64,000 nt of DNA from Colwellia chukchiensis (GCF_002104455.1 NZ_NBOC01000013.1:1-64000), one strand, 5' to 3'; shown: positions 7,151 through 19,646, numbered from the stretch's first letter. Numbers and translations: made by a program. The notes: generated by a model from the sequence alone, not told the origin.

Positions 7151-7879
7151 ATGATTAAATTAATGATATGGATTTCAGCGCTATTTATTAGCCAGTGTTT
7201 CGCGACACCAACAAAGTTGACCGTGGTCAGCGAAGAATGGCTAGGCTATACCAACGCCAATGGTACTGGCACTTATTGCGATATAGTTAAAGCTGTCTAT
7301 GGCCAAGATTATCAGCTTGAGTTGATAACCACCACTTGGAGCCGTGCGTTAAATTTAGTCGAAACAGGACGTGCAGACATACTGGTTGGCGGTTACCATT
7401 CAACAAATCACAAGCTAGTTTTTCCGCAATACCACCTTGATACAGAATACCCGTTATATGTGATTTATGATGACAAAGCGCATAACATTACACAAATCGA
7501 AGATCTTGCTGGGCTTACCGTAGCGGGTAGAAAAGACTACGGGTTAGCAAAATTTTTACCGCAAAGCAGCTATTTCTATGGCCTTGACTTAATAGACGAT
7601 AGCGCAAAATTTATTGAAAAAAATCGTGTTGATGCAGTATTAACCTATAAAGTTAATTTAGCGCTCGCTGATCCAGAAACGCGTTACACTCATCAAGTTA
7701 TCGGCAAAGAAGCGCGACTCTACTTAGCTTTCTCGAGAACAGCACTAGGGCATAAGTTAAAAGAGCACTATGATCGCAATATCAAGCAGTTAGTTAAGCT
7801 TAAGCAACTCCAGCAATATTTTCCTAACCCACAAGAATATTTACATGCTGATTTTGACAAGATAGTCAGCGAAAACTAA
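7151..7879 (+). CDS. Periplasmic solute-binding protein, SBP_bac_3-like
   Basis: 242 residues starting with a clear signal peptide (MIKLMIWISALFISQCFA, cleaved about residue 18). The rest resembles the two-lobed amino-acid-binding fold (family 3): an early TVVSEEWLGYTNANGTG strand, a ..TWSRALNLVETGRADILVGGY motif that matches the W-x-R-A-x-x-x-V-x-x-G-x-x-D pattern, and a hinge region ..IEDLAGLTVAGRKDYG. No permease or ATPase gene is adjacent. Stand-alone proteins of this kind are common in Alteromonadales and may act as sensors or orphan binding proteins. The ligand is unknown. Confidence 0.8.
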   Translation: MIKLMIWISALFISQCFATPTKLTVVSEEWLGYTNANGTGTYCDIVKAVYGQDYQLELITTTWSRALNLVETGRADILVGGYHSTNHKLVFPQYHLDTEYPLYVIYDDKAHNITQIEDLAGLTVAGRKDYGLAKFLPQSSYFYGLDLIDDSAKFIEKNRVDAVLTYKVNLALADPETRYTHQVIGKEARLYLAFSRTALGHKLKEHYDRNIKQLVKLKQLQQYFPNPQEYLHADFDKIVSEN

Positions 7880-7895
7880 GCGCTAAGTGCTCACC

Positions 7896-9236
7896 TTACA
7901 AAAAACGCTTTAATAGCTTATCTATTTGTGCCATATGTAGTTTTCTCAGTAGTTTTCTTGGCTTATCAGGATAATTTTGCACCGACTCAATCTCATTCGC
8001 TTGGCTGATAACTTGCGTATGTGCAATAATTTGTTGAAATTCCTGACTAAACTTATCGCTCAACTGCGCTTTTTTATCATCAAGTAAAATGGCGTTTTCT
8101 AAATCTAACGCCCATGCCCTCGGGTTTAAGTTACTACCAGTCAGCAGGTGATAACGCCCATCAACTATCATACCTTTTAAATGAAAACTATTCGTACCAT
8201 CTTGCCATAACCTTAAGGTTAAGTTGCCATTATCCAAATACTTTTGACGTCGAGTTAAGAATTTCGCTAAAAGCCGTTCATAAATATAAGGCACAATTTC
8301 AACTGTCGAGAAGCTTGCTTCATCGGCATTATAAAAGTCATTCGCCTTTTTATCACCAACAACGAGAGTCACCTTAATGCCACGTTTAAGCGCAGCGTCT
8401 AAGTCTCGCAACAGCGGTTTTGGCAGATTAAAATAAGGGGTAAAAATAATTAGCGCGTCACGGCTACCGCGTACTAACTCGCGAATAACTCGATTCAGTT
8501 GATTGTTGCGTCGACCACACCCCACAAACATGGCCGCCTGAATATCCCCCGCTATTCGTGATGGATGCTCAGCATGAAATGGTTGATAAGTAGCTGACTT
8601 TAATAACTTAGTTAAACGAATAATATTGCGTTTTAAAGTTTTAGCGTCTGGTAGTGGGCCCTGATTTAATCGTGGTGCATAACCTGAGTCAATAAAACAA
8701 CGCTGCATATACTCGCAAAAATTATCGGCTAGTGCTTGGCTTTGCAGGCAATAATAGCGATCAAGGCGATAACGCCCCGTTTGTTGCAAGTAAATATCGT
8801 TAATACTGGCACCTGAATATAGCAAGCTATTATCGAACACCATGCCTTTTAAGTGTAAAACTCCCAGTAGTTCTTTGCGCTTTACTGGCACACCGTAAAT
8901 ATTTATCGAGGCTTGCTGTTGCTGCTCAAGCGCTAAATATAACTCACGATTTCCCCCGTGCTGCTTGTCACCTATTAAACCACGCTGTGCGCGATGAAAG
9001 TCGACGAACACGCAAATATCTAAATTCGGCGTTTGTTGTTTCGCTTGATAAAGCGCATTAAGTACTTCACGGCCGGCTTCATCATCTTGAACATACAGCG
9101 CAGAAATATATATTCGTGTCGTCGCTTGCGCTATTTTTGCCAATAGCTGCTCTTTAAAGCCAGCGGCTGAATGGCCTATGCTAATATTTTCAGCCGCAAT
9201 TGGTGTACGCGTATGAGGGGTTAACATTTTAAACAA
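7896..9236 (-). CDS. pssA: CDP-diacylglycerol-serine O-phosphatidyltransferase
   Basis: Makes phosphatidylserine from CDP-diacylglycerol and serine, the first committed step to phosphatidylethanolamine. 446 residues, close to the 451 of E. coli PssA, and of the same phospholipase-D-like type. The two catalytic HKD motifs are present: HLKGMVFDNSLLYSGAS (His128, Lys130, Asp135) and SFHLKGMIVDGRYHLLTGSN (around residue 355). The enzyme is peripheral, binding ribosomes and membrane, and no membrane segment is seen. It ends 16 bases from the convergent solute-binding protein gene and appears to be a single-gene unit. Confidence 0.93.
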   Translation of the reverse strand: MFKMLTPHTRTPIAAENISIGHSAAGFKEQLLAKIAQATTRIYISALYVQDDEAGREVLNALYQAKQQTPNLDICVFVDFHRAQRGLIGDKQHGGNRELYLALEQQQQASINIYGVPVKRKELLGVLHLKGMVFDNSLLYSGASINDIYLQQTGRYRLDRYYCLQSQALADNFCEYMQRCFIDSGYAPRLNQGPLPDAKTLKRNIIRLTKLLKSATYQPFHAEHPSRIAGDIQAAMFVGCGRRNNQLNRVIRELVRGSRDALIIFTPYFNLPKPLLRDLDAALKRGIKVTLVVGDKKANDFYNADEASFSTVEIVPYIYERLLAKFLTRRQKYLDNGNLTLRLWQDGTNSFHLKGMIVDGRYHLLTGSNLNPRAWALDLENAILLDDKKAQLSDKFSQEFQQIIAHTQVISQANEIESVQNYPDKPRKLLRKLHMAQIDKLLKRFL

Positions 9237-9448
9237 TACCCACGATAATTGCGGGTAAATCAGCAGTTTTATTATTCATGCAGTCTATATTATTGCGCTG
9301 TTTAGGTAAATTCTCCCGATTGTACCGCAAGTTATGCTGCGAGTTGAGTTTATTTGCTGGCAAAATTTTTTACTGCCGCTATGGGCAACAATTTTTATTG
9401 CCAATACACTAAGCTCTGGCGTGTGCAGCTATTAAGCTACTCACTCAA

Positions 9449-11485
<2,037 letters not shown>

Positions 11486-11533
11486 TCACTTTGTCGTTGT
11501 CTTGGTTAATTGTCTTTAAAGCTAGTTGATAAA

Positions 11534-11550
11534 TTTTGGTCGTACCAGTT
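11534..11550 (-). promoter_or_regulatory. FadR-type operator upstream of fadH
   Basis: On the minus strand the site reads AACTGGTACGACCAAAA. The core CTGGTACGACCA equals that of the well-known E. coli fadB operator (ATCTGGTACGACCAGAT), with differences only at the outer positions. It lies in the fadH promoter region, so FadR repression relieved by acyl-CoA is the natural inference. fadR is not in this window. Confidence 0.8.
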
Positions 11551-11698
11551 AACGAATAAAATATCTGCTTGTTGGCGAAAACTCAAGCTTTATTTTGACA
11601 CCTGTCAGATCAAACATTTACGATGACGGTTATTGTTGGAAAACCTACTTTTAGGTTACGATGAAAAATAGCCGAAACGTAGCAATCGGAGGCGCGTT

Positions 11699-12211
11699 AT
11701 AACTATTGATAAAAGCCGCATCTTGGTAGAAATTTGCGCGCAACTTACACAAGAATTACAACTGGCGGTAGCAGCGGCCAATCAAGCTCATCAAGGGGCA
11801 ATCGACGATCAATCAGTTGCGGAAACTCAGTACGACACGTTAGCAATAGAGCAAAGTTATCTCGCACAAGGACAATCACAGCGAGTAGCGAAAATTCGTC
11901 AGGCCATTGACATCTTAACAAGCTTTCAACAGCGGCTTGCATTAGCGCAAGCTGAGCAAGAGTTGACGGTAAAAGTAGGCTCGCTGGTGCAGTTGGCACA
12001 AGATAAGGCCAAGCAGCATTGGTATTTTATTGTGCCGGTTGCCGGCGGTTATCGCTGCCAGTTAACGCAGCAATCAAGCTGCTATAAAATAACTTTGTTG
12101 ACGCCACAATCACCCATGGGCGCAGCCTTGCTAGCGCAATCGCTTGACGATGACGTGACCTTAACGGTTGTCGGCAAAACCACAACCGACTACCTCTGCG
12201 CTATTGAATAA
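11699..12211 (+). CDS. GreA/GreB-like transcription elongation factor family protein, probable AUA start
   Basis: About 170 residues. An N-terminal helical part contains ..AETQYDTLAIEQSYLAQGQ.., and a C-terminal GreA/B-type FKBP-like domain ends ..ITLLTPQSPMGAALLAQSLDDDVTLTV... Proteins like this are usually called GreA/GreB family. They may bind RNA polymerase, but that is not shown by sequence. The first ATG/GTG/TTG is TTG 11723, 30 bases from the only good ribosome site, GGAGG at 11688-11692. Six bases after that site the same frame reads ATA ACT ATT GAT AAA AGC, giving (M)TIDKSRIL.., which looks like the natural N-terminus. Initiation at AUA 11699 (or AUU 11705) is therefore my choice. 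A former ATG mutated to ATA, or a sequencing error, is the alternative. Confidence 0.72.
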   Translation: MTIDKSRILVEICAQLTQELQLAVAAANQAHQGAIDDQSVAETQYDTLAIEQSYLAQGQSQRVAKIRQAIDILTSFQQRLALAQAEQELTVKVGSLVQLAQDKAKQHWYFIVPVAGGYRCQLTQQSSCYKITLLTPQSPMGAALLAQSLDDDVTLTVVGKTTTDYLCAIE

Positions 12212-12252
12212 CGACGAGGTGGCTACTCGCCTAACGGCAGGTTTTAATTAAC

Positions 12253-13623
12253 TTACAGCTCATGGTTTAAGAGTGTTTTAATATGATTGAGGTCAGCAAG
12301 CTGATCATCAACTTTCAAATAGGCAACGGCTTCATCTGGCATTATTGTTGCCTCAATCACCCCTGGCATTGACGCCAACCTTTGCGCTATCGTCTGTGCT
12401 TGTTGTTCAGTGCTGATATTGGTGGCGAAACTATACGCTTTCGACTTTTGTAATGGCTGCATACCTAAGCTCAACAGTAGCCAAAGGATGGTACAAACGG
12501 CCATGACTAAAAAGATACTTTGCTCGCCAAATTCACTAGCAATAAAGCCACCAATAACGCCGCCGGCAAAAGCGCCTAAAAACTGGCTACTAGAATAAAT
12601 GCCCATCACGCTGCCTTTAACACCCGCTGGCGCAAGGCGTGACAATATTGACGGCATAGTGGCTTCAAGATAATTAAACGCGGTGAAAAACAACAACACT
12701 AACACCACTAAGCTGGTCATACTGCTAGGTAAATACCACAGTAATAGCAGCGCCAGCGCAAGTAGTGCCACCGCGGCGCTAAACATCGCCGTTTCTTTTT
12801 GTTTTTTAATGGCCATGATCATAAATGGCACCATTAAGAAAAATGAGCCAAACAATGTCGGTAAATACAGTTGCCAGTGTTGCTCAAGTGCCAAGCCATT
12901 AGCGACAAATTGCTTAGGTAAAGTGACAAAAACCGCAGTTAAGGCCATGTGCAAAATAAAAACACCACTATTAAGTCGTGACAATTGACCATCAAACATT
13001 AAGCTTTTTAGTTTTGACGGCAAGGCAACATTATCGCCTTTTGGCGCAGTATTGATGGAATTAGGCACCACAAATTGAATCGTCAGCATAGCAAAAATGG
13101 TTAACACGGCAATAAACCAGAACAAGCCACTTAAGCCAAAAGCTTGCGCCACTATTGGCCCGAGGATCATAGCAAAGGTAAAAGACAGCCCAATAAACAT
13201 GCCAATGGTGGCCATGACTTTCGGGCGTTGTTCTTCACGGCTTAAATCAGCTGCTAAGGCTAATATGGCGCTGGCAATTGCCCCCATACCTTGCATAGCA
13301 CGCCCTAAAACCACACCATAAATAGTGTCTGAGGTAGCGGCGACAATACTGCCAAGTAAAAACAACACTAAACCAGCTAATATCACCGGCTTACGACCAA
13401 ACTTGTCAGATAGTATGCCCATAGGTATTTGCAACAGCGCCTGCGTTAAGCCATAAGCGCCAATGGCTAAGCCAAGCCAAATTGGGCTATAACCGATCAA
13501 CTGCTCGCCATAAATGGCAAACACCGGCAAGATCATAAACAGACCCAACATGCGTAAGCCAAATACAGAGGCTAGTGAAAATGCCGCTTTTTTTTCAATA
13601 CTATTTAAACCGGATGCGCTCAT
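12253..13623 (-). CDS. YajR-like major facilitator transporter with C-terminal YAM domain
   Basis: 456 residues. About twelve membrane segments fill residues 13-395, with the MFS signature between segments 2 and 3 (..GILSDKFGRKPVILAG, residues about 70-85). The last 60 residues (..AQTIAQRLASMPGVIEATIMPDEAVAYLKVD..) resemble the ferredoxin-like YAM domain of E. coli YajR (454 residues). It is probably a proton-coupled exporter with unknown substrate. It is transcribed away from uvrA. MFS-uvrA pairing near ssb is common in this order, and here ssb has been separated from the pair. Confidence 0.85.
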   Translation of the reverse strand: MSASGLNSIEKKAAFSLASVFGLRMLGLFMILPVFAIYGEQLIGYSPIWLGLAIGAYGLTQALLQIPMGILSDKFGRKPVILAGLVLFLLGSIVAATSDTIYGVVLGRAMQGMGAIASAILALAADLSREEQRPKVMATIGMFIGLSFTFAMILGPIVAQAFGLSGLFWFIAVLTIFAMLTIQFVVPNSINTAPKGDNVALPSKLKSLMFDGQLSRLNSGVFILHMALTAVFVTLPKQFVANGLALEQHWQLYLPTLFGSFFLMVPFMIMAIKKQKETAMFSAAVALLALALLLLWYLPSSMTSLVVLVLLFFTAFNYLEATMPSILSRLAPAGVKGSVMGIYSSSQFLGAFAGGVIGGFIASEFGEQSIFLVMAVCTILWLLLSLGMQPLQKSKAYSFATNISTEQQAQTIAQRLASMPGVIEATIMPDEAVAYLKVDDQLADLNHIKTLLNHEL

Positions 13624-13949
13624 GAATATGATAACTCTTATATAAACTTTAATTCAGCTGAGAAAAAACCGAGCTATCTTAACACGCCCACCTAATGAAC
13701 AAAAACAGAGATTTAAGCTGAACTCAGATTAAAAACTATGCGATAATACTTGGTTCAAACTTTATGTCTCGACAAAAGTAACACTTAGGCTAACCCGTAT
13801 TAATAACTATCGGTTTCCACTGATATTTTAACCGTTAGTCACAGCTTAAGCCTTGATATAGCGTAAGGTAATTAACATTCAGTTCGGCGCTTTTTCGACC
13901 TTGCTTGGGTTGATAAAGCGCTTAGCATTACATTGGTGACCAAGTCTTT
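13624..13949. other. Divergent intergenic region between the YajR-like gene and uvrA
   Basis: 326 bases containing the promoters of two divergent genes. I looked for a LexA box (CTG-N10-CAG) that would be expected before uvrA and saw none I trust. No gene or repeat was found. Confidence 0.4.
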
Positions 13950-16784
13950 ATGAAGAAAATTGAAGTCAGGGGTGCGCGTACCCATAACTTGAAAAACATC
14001 AGTCTCGATATTCCTCGCGATAAATTAATTGTTATTACTGGCCTGTCAGGCTCGGGCAAGTCTTCATTGGCCTTTGATACTTTATATGCTGAAGGACAAA
14101 GGCGCTATGTGGAGTCGCTATCCGCTTATGCACGGCAATTTTTATCGTTAATGGAAAAGCCGGACGTTGATCACATTGAAGGCTTATCACCCGCCATTTC
14201 CATTGAGCAAAAGTCCACCTCTCATAACCCGCGCTCTACTGTGGGGACTATTACAGAAATATACGATTATTTGCGCTTATTATATGCCCGCGTCGGCGAG
14301 CCGCGTTGTCCTGAGCATCAGCAGCCACTAGCGGCACAAACCATTTCACAAATGGTGGATCGGGTTTTAGCATTAGAGGAAGGCACAAAAGTGATGGTGC
14401 TTGCGCCGGTATTGCAAGATCGCAAAGGCGAGCACATTAAGTTATTAGATAACCTTGCCGCACAAGGCTATATTCGCGCCCGTATTGACGGCGAGGTGTG
14501 TGATTTATCTGATCCACCAACGCTGGAATTACATAAAAAGCACACCATTGAAGTGGTGGTTGACCGTCTGAAAGTGCGTGATGATATTCAACTACGCCTT
14601 GCTGAGTCGTTTGAAACCGCGCTCTCGCTTACGGCTGGCACGGTCAAAGTTGCTTTTATGGATGAGCCTAACAAAGAAGAGCTGATTTTTTCCGCTAATT
14701 TTGCCTGTCCTTTGTGTGGCTTTAGCATGCAAGAATTAGAGCCAAGGCTGTTTTCATTCAATAACCCTGCTGGTGCGTGTCAAACCTGTGATGGCTTAGG
14801 TAATCAACAGTATTTTGACCCAAGCCGAGTAATTGCCAATGCCGAGCTAAGCCTTGCCGGCGGCGCTATTCGTGGTTGGGATAAACGAAATTTTTATTAT
14901 TTTCAAATGCTACAAGCCTTAGCTGAGCATTATCAATTTCCGCTCGACATCCCGTTTAATCGCTTAGATGAAAAAACGCAGCAATTAATTTTAACCGGCA
15001 GTGGCAAACAAGAAATAGAATTTAAATACATGAACGATCGGGGCGATATTGTTATTCGCAAACATCCGTTTGAAGGTATTTTAAATAATATGGACCGACG
15101 CTACCGTGAAACTGAGTCTAATGCAGTACGTGAAGAACTCGCAAAGTACCTCAATAGCCAAAATTGCCCTGATTGTCACGGCAGTCGCTTACGCCTAGAA
15201 GCCCGCAATGTTTTTGTTGCCGATACGCCACTTAATGAGGTGGCTGAGTATGCCATTGCTGATGCCTTAGCGTTTTTTCAGGGTTTAGAGCTTAGCGGGC
15301 AAAAAGGGCAAATTGCCGAAAAAATTCTCAAAGAAATCAATGACCGCTTAGGCTTTCTGGTCAATGTCGGTTTAAATTATTTAAATTTATCCCGCGGCGC
15401 TGACACCCTCTCAGGAGGCGAAGCACAACGTATTCGCCTTGCTAGCCAAATTGGTGCGGGTTTGGTGGGTGTCATGTATGTGCTCGACGAACCCTCAATT
15501 GGCTTACATCAGCGAGACAATGAGCGTTTATTAAAAACTTTGCTCCATTTACGAGATTTAGGCAACACAGTTATTGTAGTTGAACATGATGAAGATGCCA
15601 TACGAGCTGCCGATCATGTGATAGATATTGGCCCGGGCGCTGGAGTACATGGCGGCAATATTATTGCTGAAGGTGACGTCAACAAAATTTTAGCCTGTGA
15701 TGACTCGCTGACCGGCAAATATTTGTCTGGCAAAGAACGTATTGAAATACCGGCCTCAAGAGTGCCATTTGATGACAGCAAGCTATTAACGTTAAAAGGC
15801 GCCAGTGGCAATAACCTTAAAAATGTTGATTTAGAGATCCCGCTTGGCTTAATGACCTGTGTTACCGGCGTTTCTGGCTCGGGTAAGTCAACCTTGATTA
15901 ACGACACTTTATACAAGCTTGCTCATATTGAACTTAACGTTGCCACCACACAAGAGCCAGCACCGTATCAAGAAATTGTCGGCTTGGCGGAACTCGATAA
16001 GGTTATCGATATCGACCAAAGTCCCATCGGCCGCACACCGCGCTCAAATCCTGCTACCTATACAGGTATTTTTACCGCGGTACGAGAGATATTTTCCGCC
16101 ACACAGGAGTCACGCTCGCGTGGCTATAAACCCGGTCGCTTTAGCTTTAATGTTAAAGGGGGACGGTGTGAAGCCTGCCAAGGTGATGGTTTGATCAAAG
16201 TGGAAATGCACTTTTTACCCGATGTTTATGTGCCCTGTGATGTCTGCCAAGGTAAGCGCTACAACCGCGAAACTTTGGAAGTAAAATACAAAGGCAAAAA
16301 CATCCACCAAGTATTAGACATGACCATTGAAGATGCTTTTGAGTTTTTTGCACCTATACCCGCGGTTAAACGTAAACTGCAAACCTTAATGGATGTAGGG
16401 CTAAGTTATATTAAACTCGGACAATCGGCAACTACGCTCTCGGGTGGGGAAGCGCAACGGGTTAAATTGTCAAAAGAGTTGTCAAAACGTGATACCGGCA
16501 AAACCTTATATATTTTAGATGAACCAACCACAGGTTTACATTTTCATGATATCAAGCAATTGTTACAGGTAATTCACCGTTTGCGCGATCACGGTAATAC
16601 TATTGTGGTGATTGAGCATAACTTAGATGTAGTAAAAACCGCGGACTGGATTGTAGACTTAGGCCCTGAGGGTGGCTCAGGTGGCGGTGAAATATTGGTT
16701 ACCGGTACCCCAGAGCAAGTAGCTGCGCATAAAAGCTCACATACTGCGCGCTTCTTAAAGCCCTTATTGATGCAAACCGGCTAA
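13950..16784 (+). CDS. uvrA: Excinuclease ABC subunit A
   Basis: The damage-sensing ATPase of nucleotide excision repair, which loads UvrB onto lesions. 944 residues (E. coli 940). The two ABC modules are intact: Walker [21 protein letters not shown] near residue 31 and [17 protein letters not shown] near 640; ABC signatures [17 protein letters not shown] and [17 protein letters not shown]. The zinc-binding cysteines are present ([14 protein letters not shown] near 253-283, and [21 protein letters not shown] near 740-770). It is followed by its own terminator. The ribosome site before the ATG is not obvious. Confidence 0.98.
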   Translation: MKKIEVRGARTHNLKNISLDIPRDKLIVITGLSGSGKSSLAFDTLYAEGQRRYVESLSAYARQFLSLMEKPDVDHIEGLSPAISIEQKSTSHNPRSTVGTITEIYDYLRLLYARVGEPRCPEHQQPLAAQTISQMVDRVLALEEGTKVMVLAPVLQDRKGEHIKLLDNLAAQGYIRARIDGEVCDLSDPPTLELHKKHTIEVVVDRLKVRDDIQLRLAESFETALSLTAGTVKVAFMDEPNKEELIFSANFACPLCGFSMQELEPRLFSFNNPAGACQTCDGLGNQQYFDPSRVIANAELSLAGGAIRGWDKRNFYYFQMLQALAEHYQFPLDIPFNRLDEKTQQLILTGSGKQEIEFKYMNDRGDIVIRKHPFEGILNNMDRRYRETESNAVREELAKYLNSQNCPDCHGSRLRLEARNVFVADTPLNEVAEYAIADALAFFQGLELSGQKGQIAEKILKEINDRLGFLVNVGLNYLNLSRGADTLSGGEAQRIRLASQIGAGLVGVMYVLDEPSIGLHQRDNERLLKTLLHLRDLGNTVIVVEHDEDAIRAADHVIDIGPGAGVHGGNIIAEGDVNKILACDDSLTGKYLSGKERIEIPASRVPFDDSKLLTLKGASGNNLKNVDLEIPLGLMTCVTGVSGSGKSTLINDTLYKLAHIELNVATTQEPAPYQEIVGLAELDKVIDIDQSPIGRTPRSNPATYTGIFTAVREIFSATQESRSRGYKPGRFSFNVKGGRCEACQGDGLIKVEMHFLPDVYVPCDVCQGKRYNRETLEVKYKGKNIHQVLDMTIEDAFEFFAPIPAVKRKLQTLMDVGLSYIKLGQSATTLSGGEAQRVKLSKELSKRDTGKTLYILDEPTTGLHFHDIKQLLQVIHRLRDHGNTIVVIEHNLDVVKTADWIVDLGPEGGSGGGEILVTGTPEQVAAHKSSHTARFLKPLLMQTG

Positions 16785-16832
16785 ATCAACTTAGCTGTTT
16801 TTATGACGCTAGTTCTGCAAGTTATTGCGACT

Positions 16833-16862
16833 AAAAGGCTTGTGATGTAACAAGCCTTTTTT
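16833..16862 (+). terminator. Terminator of uvrA
   Basis: AAAAGGCTTG/CAAGCCTTTT, a perfect 10-bp stem with an eight-base loop, ending in a T-run. It lies 50 bases after the uvrA stop. Confidence 0.9.
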
Positions 16863-16938
16863 GCTGCTAGCATCTGAGTAAACTTAGGTTTATGATGAAT
16901 AAACAAGCAAGCTAACCACAGTTTAAGCAGCGTGATAA

Positions 16939-17616
16939 ATGACTAATAACATTGATAATATTGTACCTTGGCAAAACCCATTAATTTATTTATTAGCCTT
17001 TAGTAGTGGCTTTTGTATTATGGGTATTGAGCTGTTAGGGGGGCGTATTCTTGCGCCTTTTTTTGGTAGTAGCGTACACATTTGGGGCAGTATTATTACC
17101 GTCTTTATGCTCAGCTTATCTTTGGGCTACCTTGCCGGCGGCAAACTCTCTACCAGCGCCGCATCACTGAATCGCTACGGGCTGATTTTTATTTTTGCCG
17201 GTATAGCGGTGTTACCAGTGGCCTTTTTTGCGCCTTGGTTGATGGAAGCGATTTTTCTCGCCATTGAAGATAGTCGTTATGGCTCACTAGTGGCGTCCAT
17301 GGCACTGTTTTTTATACCGACTGTGATACTTGGTATGATTTCACCTTACTCAGTACGCTTATTAGTTACCGATAAAAATAGCAGCGGCCAAGTTGCTGGT
17401 AAGCTTTATTTTGTTTCGACACTCGGCAGCGCCTTAGGCACCATTATTACCTCGTTTTATCTGGTATTGTGGTTTGAAGTCAATGATATCATTATAGTAT
17501 TTAGCGCTACCCTGATGTTGTTAGGCGTCTGCGCTATAGTGTTTAATCGCCTTAACTCAAGCGCCGCCAACGGCCTAAGCGACACAAGTAAAACACAAGG
17601 AGTTGTGCATGAATAA
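16939..17616 (+). CDS. Membrane half of a split MFS/spermidine-synthase-like system
   Basis: 225 residues with about six membrane segments. It matches the N-terminal membrane part of fused MFS/spermidine-synthase proteins: an opening ..LAFSSGFCIMGIELLGGRILAPFFGSS.. with the conserved E-L-x-x-x-R-x-x-A-P motif, then ..SLGYLAGGKLS... The SpeE-like catalytic domain is in the next gene, which overlaps this one by eight bases, so the two are translationally coupled and probably act together. The biochemical role of this family is not established. It need not make spermidine. Confidence 0.78.
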   Translation: MTNNIDNIVPWQNPLIYLLAFSSGFCIMGIELLGGRILAPFFGSSVHIWGSIITVFMLSLSLGYLAGGKLSTSAASLNRYGLIFIFAGIAVLPVAFFAPWLMEAIFLAIEDSRYGSLVASMALFFIPTVILGMISPYSVRLLVTDKNSSGQVAGKLYFVSTLGSALGTIITSFYLVLWFEVNDIIIVFSATLMLLGVCAIVFNRLNSSAANGLSDTSKTQGVVHE

Positions 17617-18529
17617 GCTAACGTGTTCGCTATTGCTAGCAATAGTGACCAACTTTGCCCTCAGCACGTTACTAAACCTTAGCGCGAGCGCAGAAGTAAT
17701 TCATAGTGAACGCTCGTTATATCGCAATATTTTAGTGGAGCAAAGCAATGGTTTGCGCTGCTTAAAGTTTAATGTCAAAAGCACTAAAACTCAGCAAAGC
17801 TGTATGCTAATTGATGATCCACAGCAATTAGTTTTTAACTACACCAAAATGCTTTTCACTAGCTTATTAATTAACCCTCGCCCTGAGCGCATTTTAATTA
17901 TTGGCTTAGGGGGCGGCACTATGTCAAATACCTTGCTGCAAATATTCCCGCAAGCAAAGATCACTAATGTCGAAATTGATCCAGCCGTGATCAAAGTGGC
18001 ACGCAACTATTTTGCTTTTTTTGAAAATGACAACATCAGCACAGTTGCCCAAGATGGCCGTATTTTTATTAAGCGGGCTTTATTAAAAAAACAACAATAT
18101 GATTGGATAATACTGGACGCTTTTAATGGTGACTACATACCTGAGCATTTAATGACCCAAGAGTTTTTACAAGAAGCTAAACAATTGCTGAGTGCTAACG
18201 GGGTATTAGCAGCTAATACGTTTTCTGTCAGTGACTTATATCAATATGAGTCCGCCACATATCAAGCCGTATTTGGCAATTTTTTTAATGTTAAGCAAAA
18301 AAATAGTGGTAACCGCATTATTATTGCCAGCAATAAAGCTTTGCCGACTGCGCCAACCATGCATGCCACAGCACAAGCTTTAGCGCCTGTGTTAGCCAAG
18401 TATAATGTCGATATCATCAAGCTCAGTCGTCTGATGATATCAACGGCTACAACGCAAGATTGGCCGCAACAGGCTGAACTATTGACCGATCAATATTCAC
18501 CAGCCAACTTATTGAATTTAAAAAATTAA
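17609..18529 (+). CDS. Secreted spermidine synthase-like methyltransferase-fold protein
   Basis: 306 residues from ATG 17609, with AAGGAG six bases upstream inside the preceding gene. The N-terminus is a signal peptide or membrane anchor (..LLLAIVTNFALSTLLNLSASAE). The rest is the spermidine-synthase-type Rossmann domain: ILIIGLGGGTMSNTLLQIFP (nucleotide-binding glycine loop), ITNVEIDPAVIKVARNYF and DWIILDAFNGDYIPEHLMT. Export of this fold is odd, because the decarboxylated SAM used by true SpeE is cytoplasmic. It is therefore likely to be a non-canonical member working with the membrane partner encoded upstream. Substrate unknown. Confidence 0.78.
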   Translation: MNKLTCSLLLAIVTNFALSTLLNLSASAEVIHSERSLYRNILVEQSNGLRCLKFNVKSTKTQQSCMLIDDPQQLVFNYTKMLFTSLLINPRPERILIIGLGGGTMSNTLLQIFPQAKITNVEIDPAVIKVARNYFAFFENDNISTVAQDGRIFIKRALLKKQQYDWIILDAFNGDYIPEHLMTQEFLQEAKQLLSANGVLAANTFSVSDLYQYESATYQAVFGNFFNVKQKNSGNRIIIASNKALPTAPTMHATAQALAPVLAKYNVDIIKLSRLMISTATTQDWPQQAELLTDQYSPANLLNLKN

Positions 18530-18558
18530 CTGCGCCATTATCAGTGCAACTACCGCCC

Positions 18559-19479
18559 CTAAGTGCGCTTTTTTAAACTTAAGCGTTTTTTGCCGCTGGT
18601 CGTTGTGGCGGGCTTTTTTACATCAATGCGAGTTAGTTTTCGCGCCACTTTGCCATTGGCTTTAGAATGAATAGTTTTTTTAGCATGCTTAGTATCGCTA
18701 ATACTGACGCTTGCGGTTGCCGCTTCGGGCGGCACTTCTTTATCTAGCACAGCTTTGCTCGAGCCGGCTACTGCCGTATTTATTACAGCCATCTCACTAG
18801 CGGTTAAATCGCGCCATTGACCAAGGGGCAAGTTATCTAATGTGACATTCATAATGCGGGTGCGTTTAAGCTTTGTCACTTCATAGCCTAAGTATTCACA
18901 CATGCGCCGAATTTGCCGATTCAAACCCTGAGTCAAAATAATGTTAAAAACAAACTTGCTGACCGGCTTGACCACACAAGGTTTAGTGATGGTGTCTAAA
19001 ATAGGTACCCCTTTTGACATGCGCTCTATAAAGCGCTCACTAATCGGCTTATCCACAGTGACCACATACTCTTTATCGTGGGCATTTTCTGCGCGCAGTA
19101 TTTTATTCACTATGTCACCGTCACTGGTGAGAAAAATCAAGCCTTGTGATGGCTTGTCTAAACGACCGATGGGAAAAATTCGTTTACTATGGCTGACCGC
19201 GTCAATAATATTGCCTTTAACATGACGTTCTGTGGTACAGGTAATGCCAATCGGTTTGTTATAAGCAATGTAAACTCTATCAGTATGATTACTGGCACTG
19301 GCTTTAATTTCGTTACCATCAACACACACTTTATCCCCCGGCAGCACTTTGGTGCCAAGCTCTGGAATTTTACCGTTAATGGTGACCCGCTTTTTTTCGA
19401 TTAACTGGTCGGCAAAGCGACGTGAACAATAACCGGAATCACTGATATATTTGTTGAGGCGTTTTTCGTAACTTGACAC
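18559..19479 (-). CDS. rluF: 23S rRNA pseudouridine synthase RluF-type
   Basis: Isomerises uridine to pseudouridine in RNA; E. coli RluF modifies U2604 of 23S rRNA. I start it at GTG 19479 (AGGA six bases upstream), giving 306 residues. The longer frame to GTG 19506 lacks a ribosome site. An S4 RNA-binding domain covers residues 4-60 ([16 protein letters not shown]..). The catalytic core has [22 protein letters not shown] with the essential Asp, then ..[16 protein letters not shown], typical of the RsuA/RluB/E/F group. The last 55 residues are a lysine-rich, disordered tail (..[10 protein letters not shown]) that probably contacts RNA. E. coli RluF is 290 residues. Confidence 0.88.
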   Translation of the reverse strand: MSSYEKRLNKYISDSGYCSRRFADQLIEKKRVTINGKIPELGTKVLPGDKVCVDGNEIKASASNHTDRVYIAYNKPIGITCTTERHVKGNIIDAVSHSKRIFPIGRLDKPSQGLIFLTSDGDIVNKILRAENAHDKEYVVTVDKPISERFIERMSKGVPILDTITKPCVVKPVSKFVFNIILTQGLNRQIRRMCEYLGYEVTKLKRTRIMNVTLDNLPLGQWRDLTASEMAVINTAVAGSSKAVLDKEVPPEAATASVSISDTKHAKKTIHSKANGKVARKLTRIDVKKPATTTSGKKRLSLKKRT

Positions 19480-19646
19480 TGGCAGTCCTAAATAAAAGCA
19501 GTTCACAAAGATAATTGCGCTATTTTACCTAAATTTTACCCCAGTGTAGAGTAATGATATAACTGCAGGTCATTTTGAACATTAATGCGATTAAGTTGTG
19601 CCATAAACTTAATCGCTTAACTCTGCTGATGATATAAGGTATTCGC

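Noticed and set aside
13624-13949. Possible LexA (SOS) box before uvrA
   Set aside because: No CTG-N10-CAG palindrome of acceptable quality was found by eye; the same holds for the ssb upstream region.
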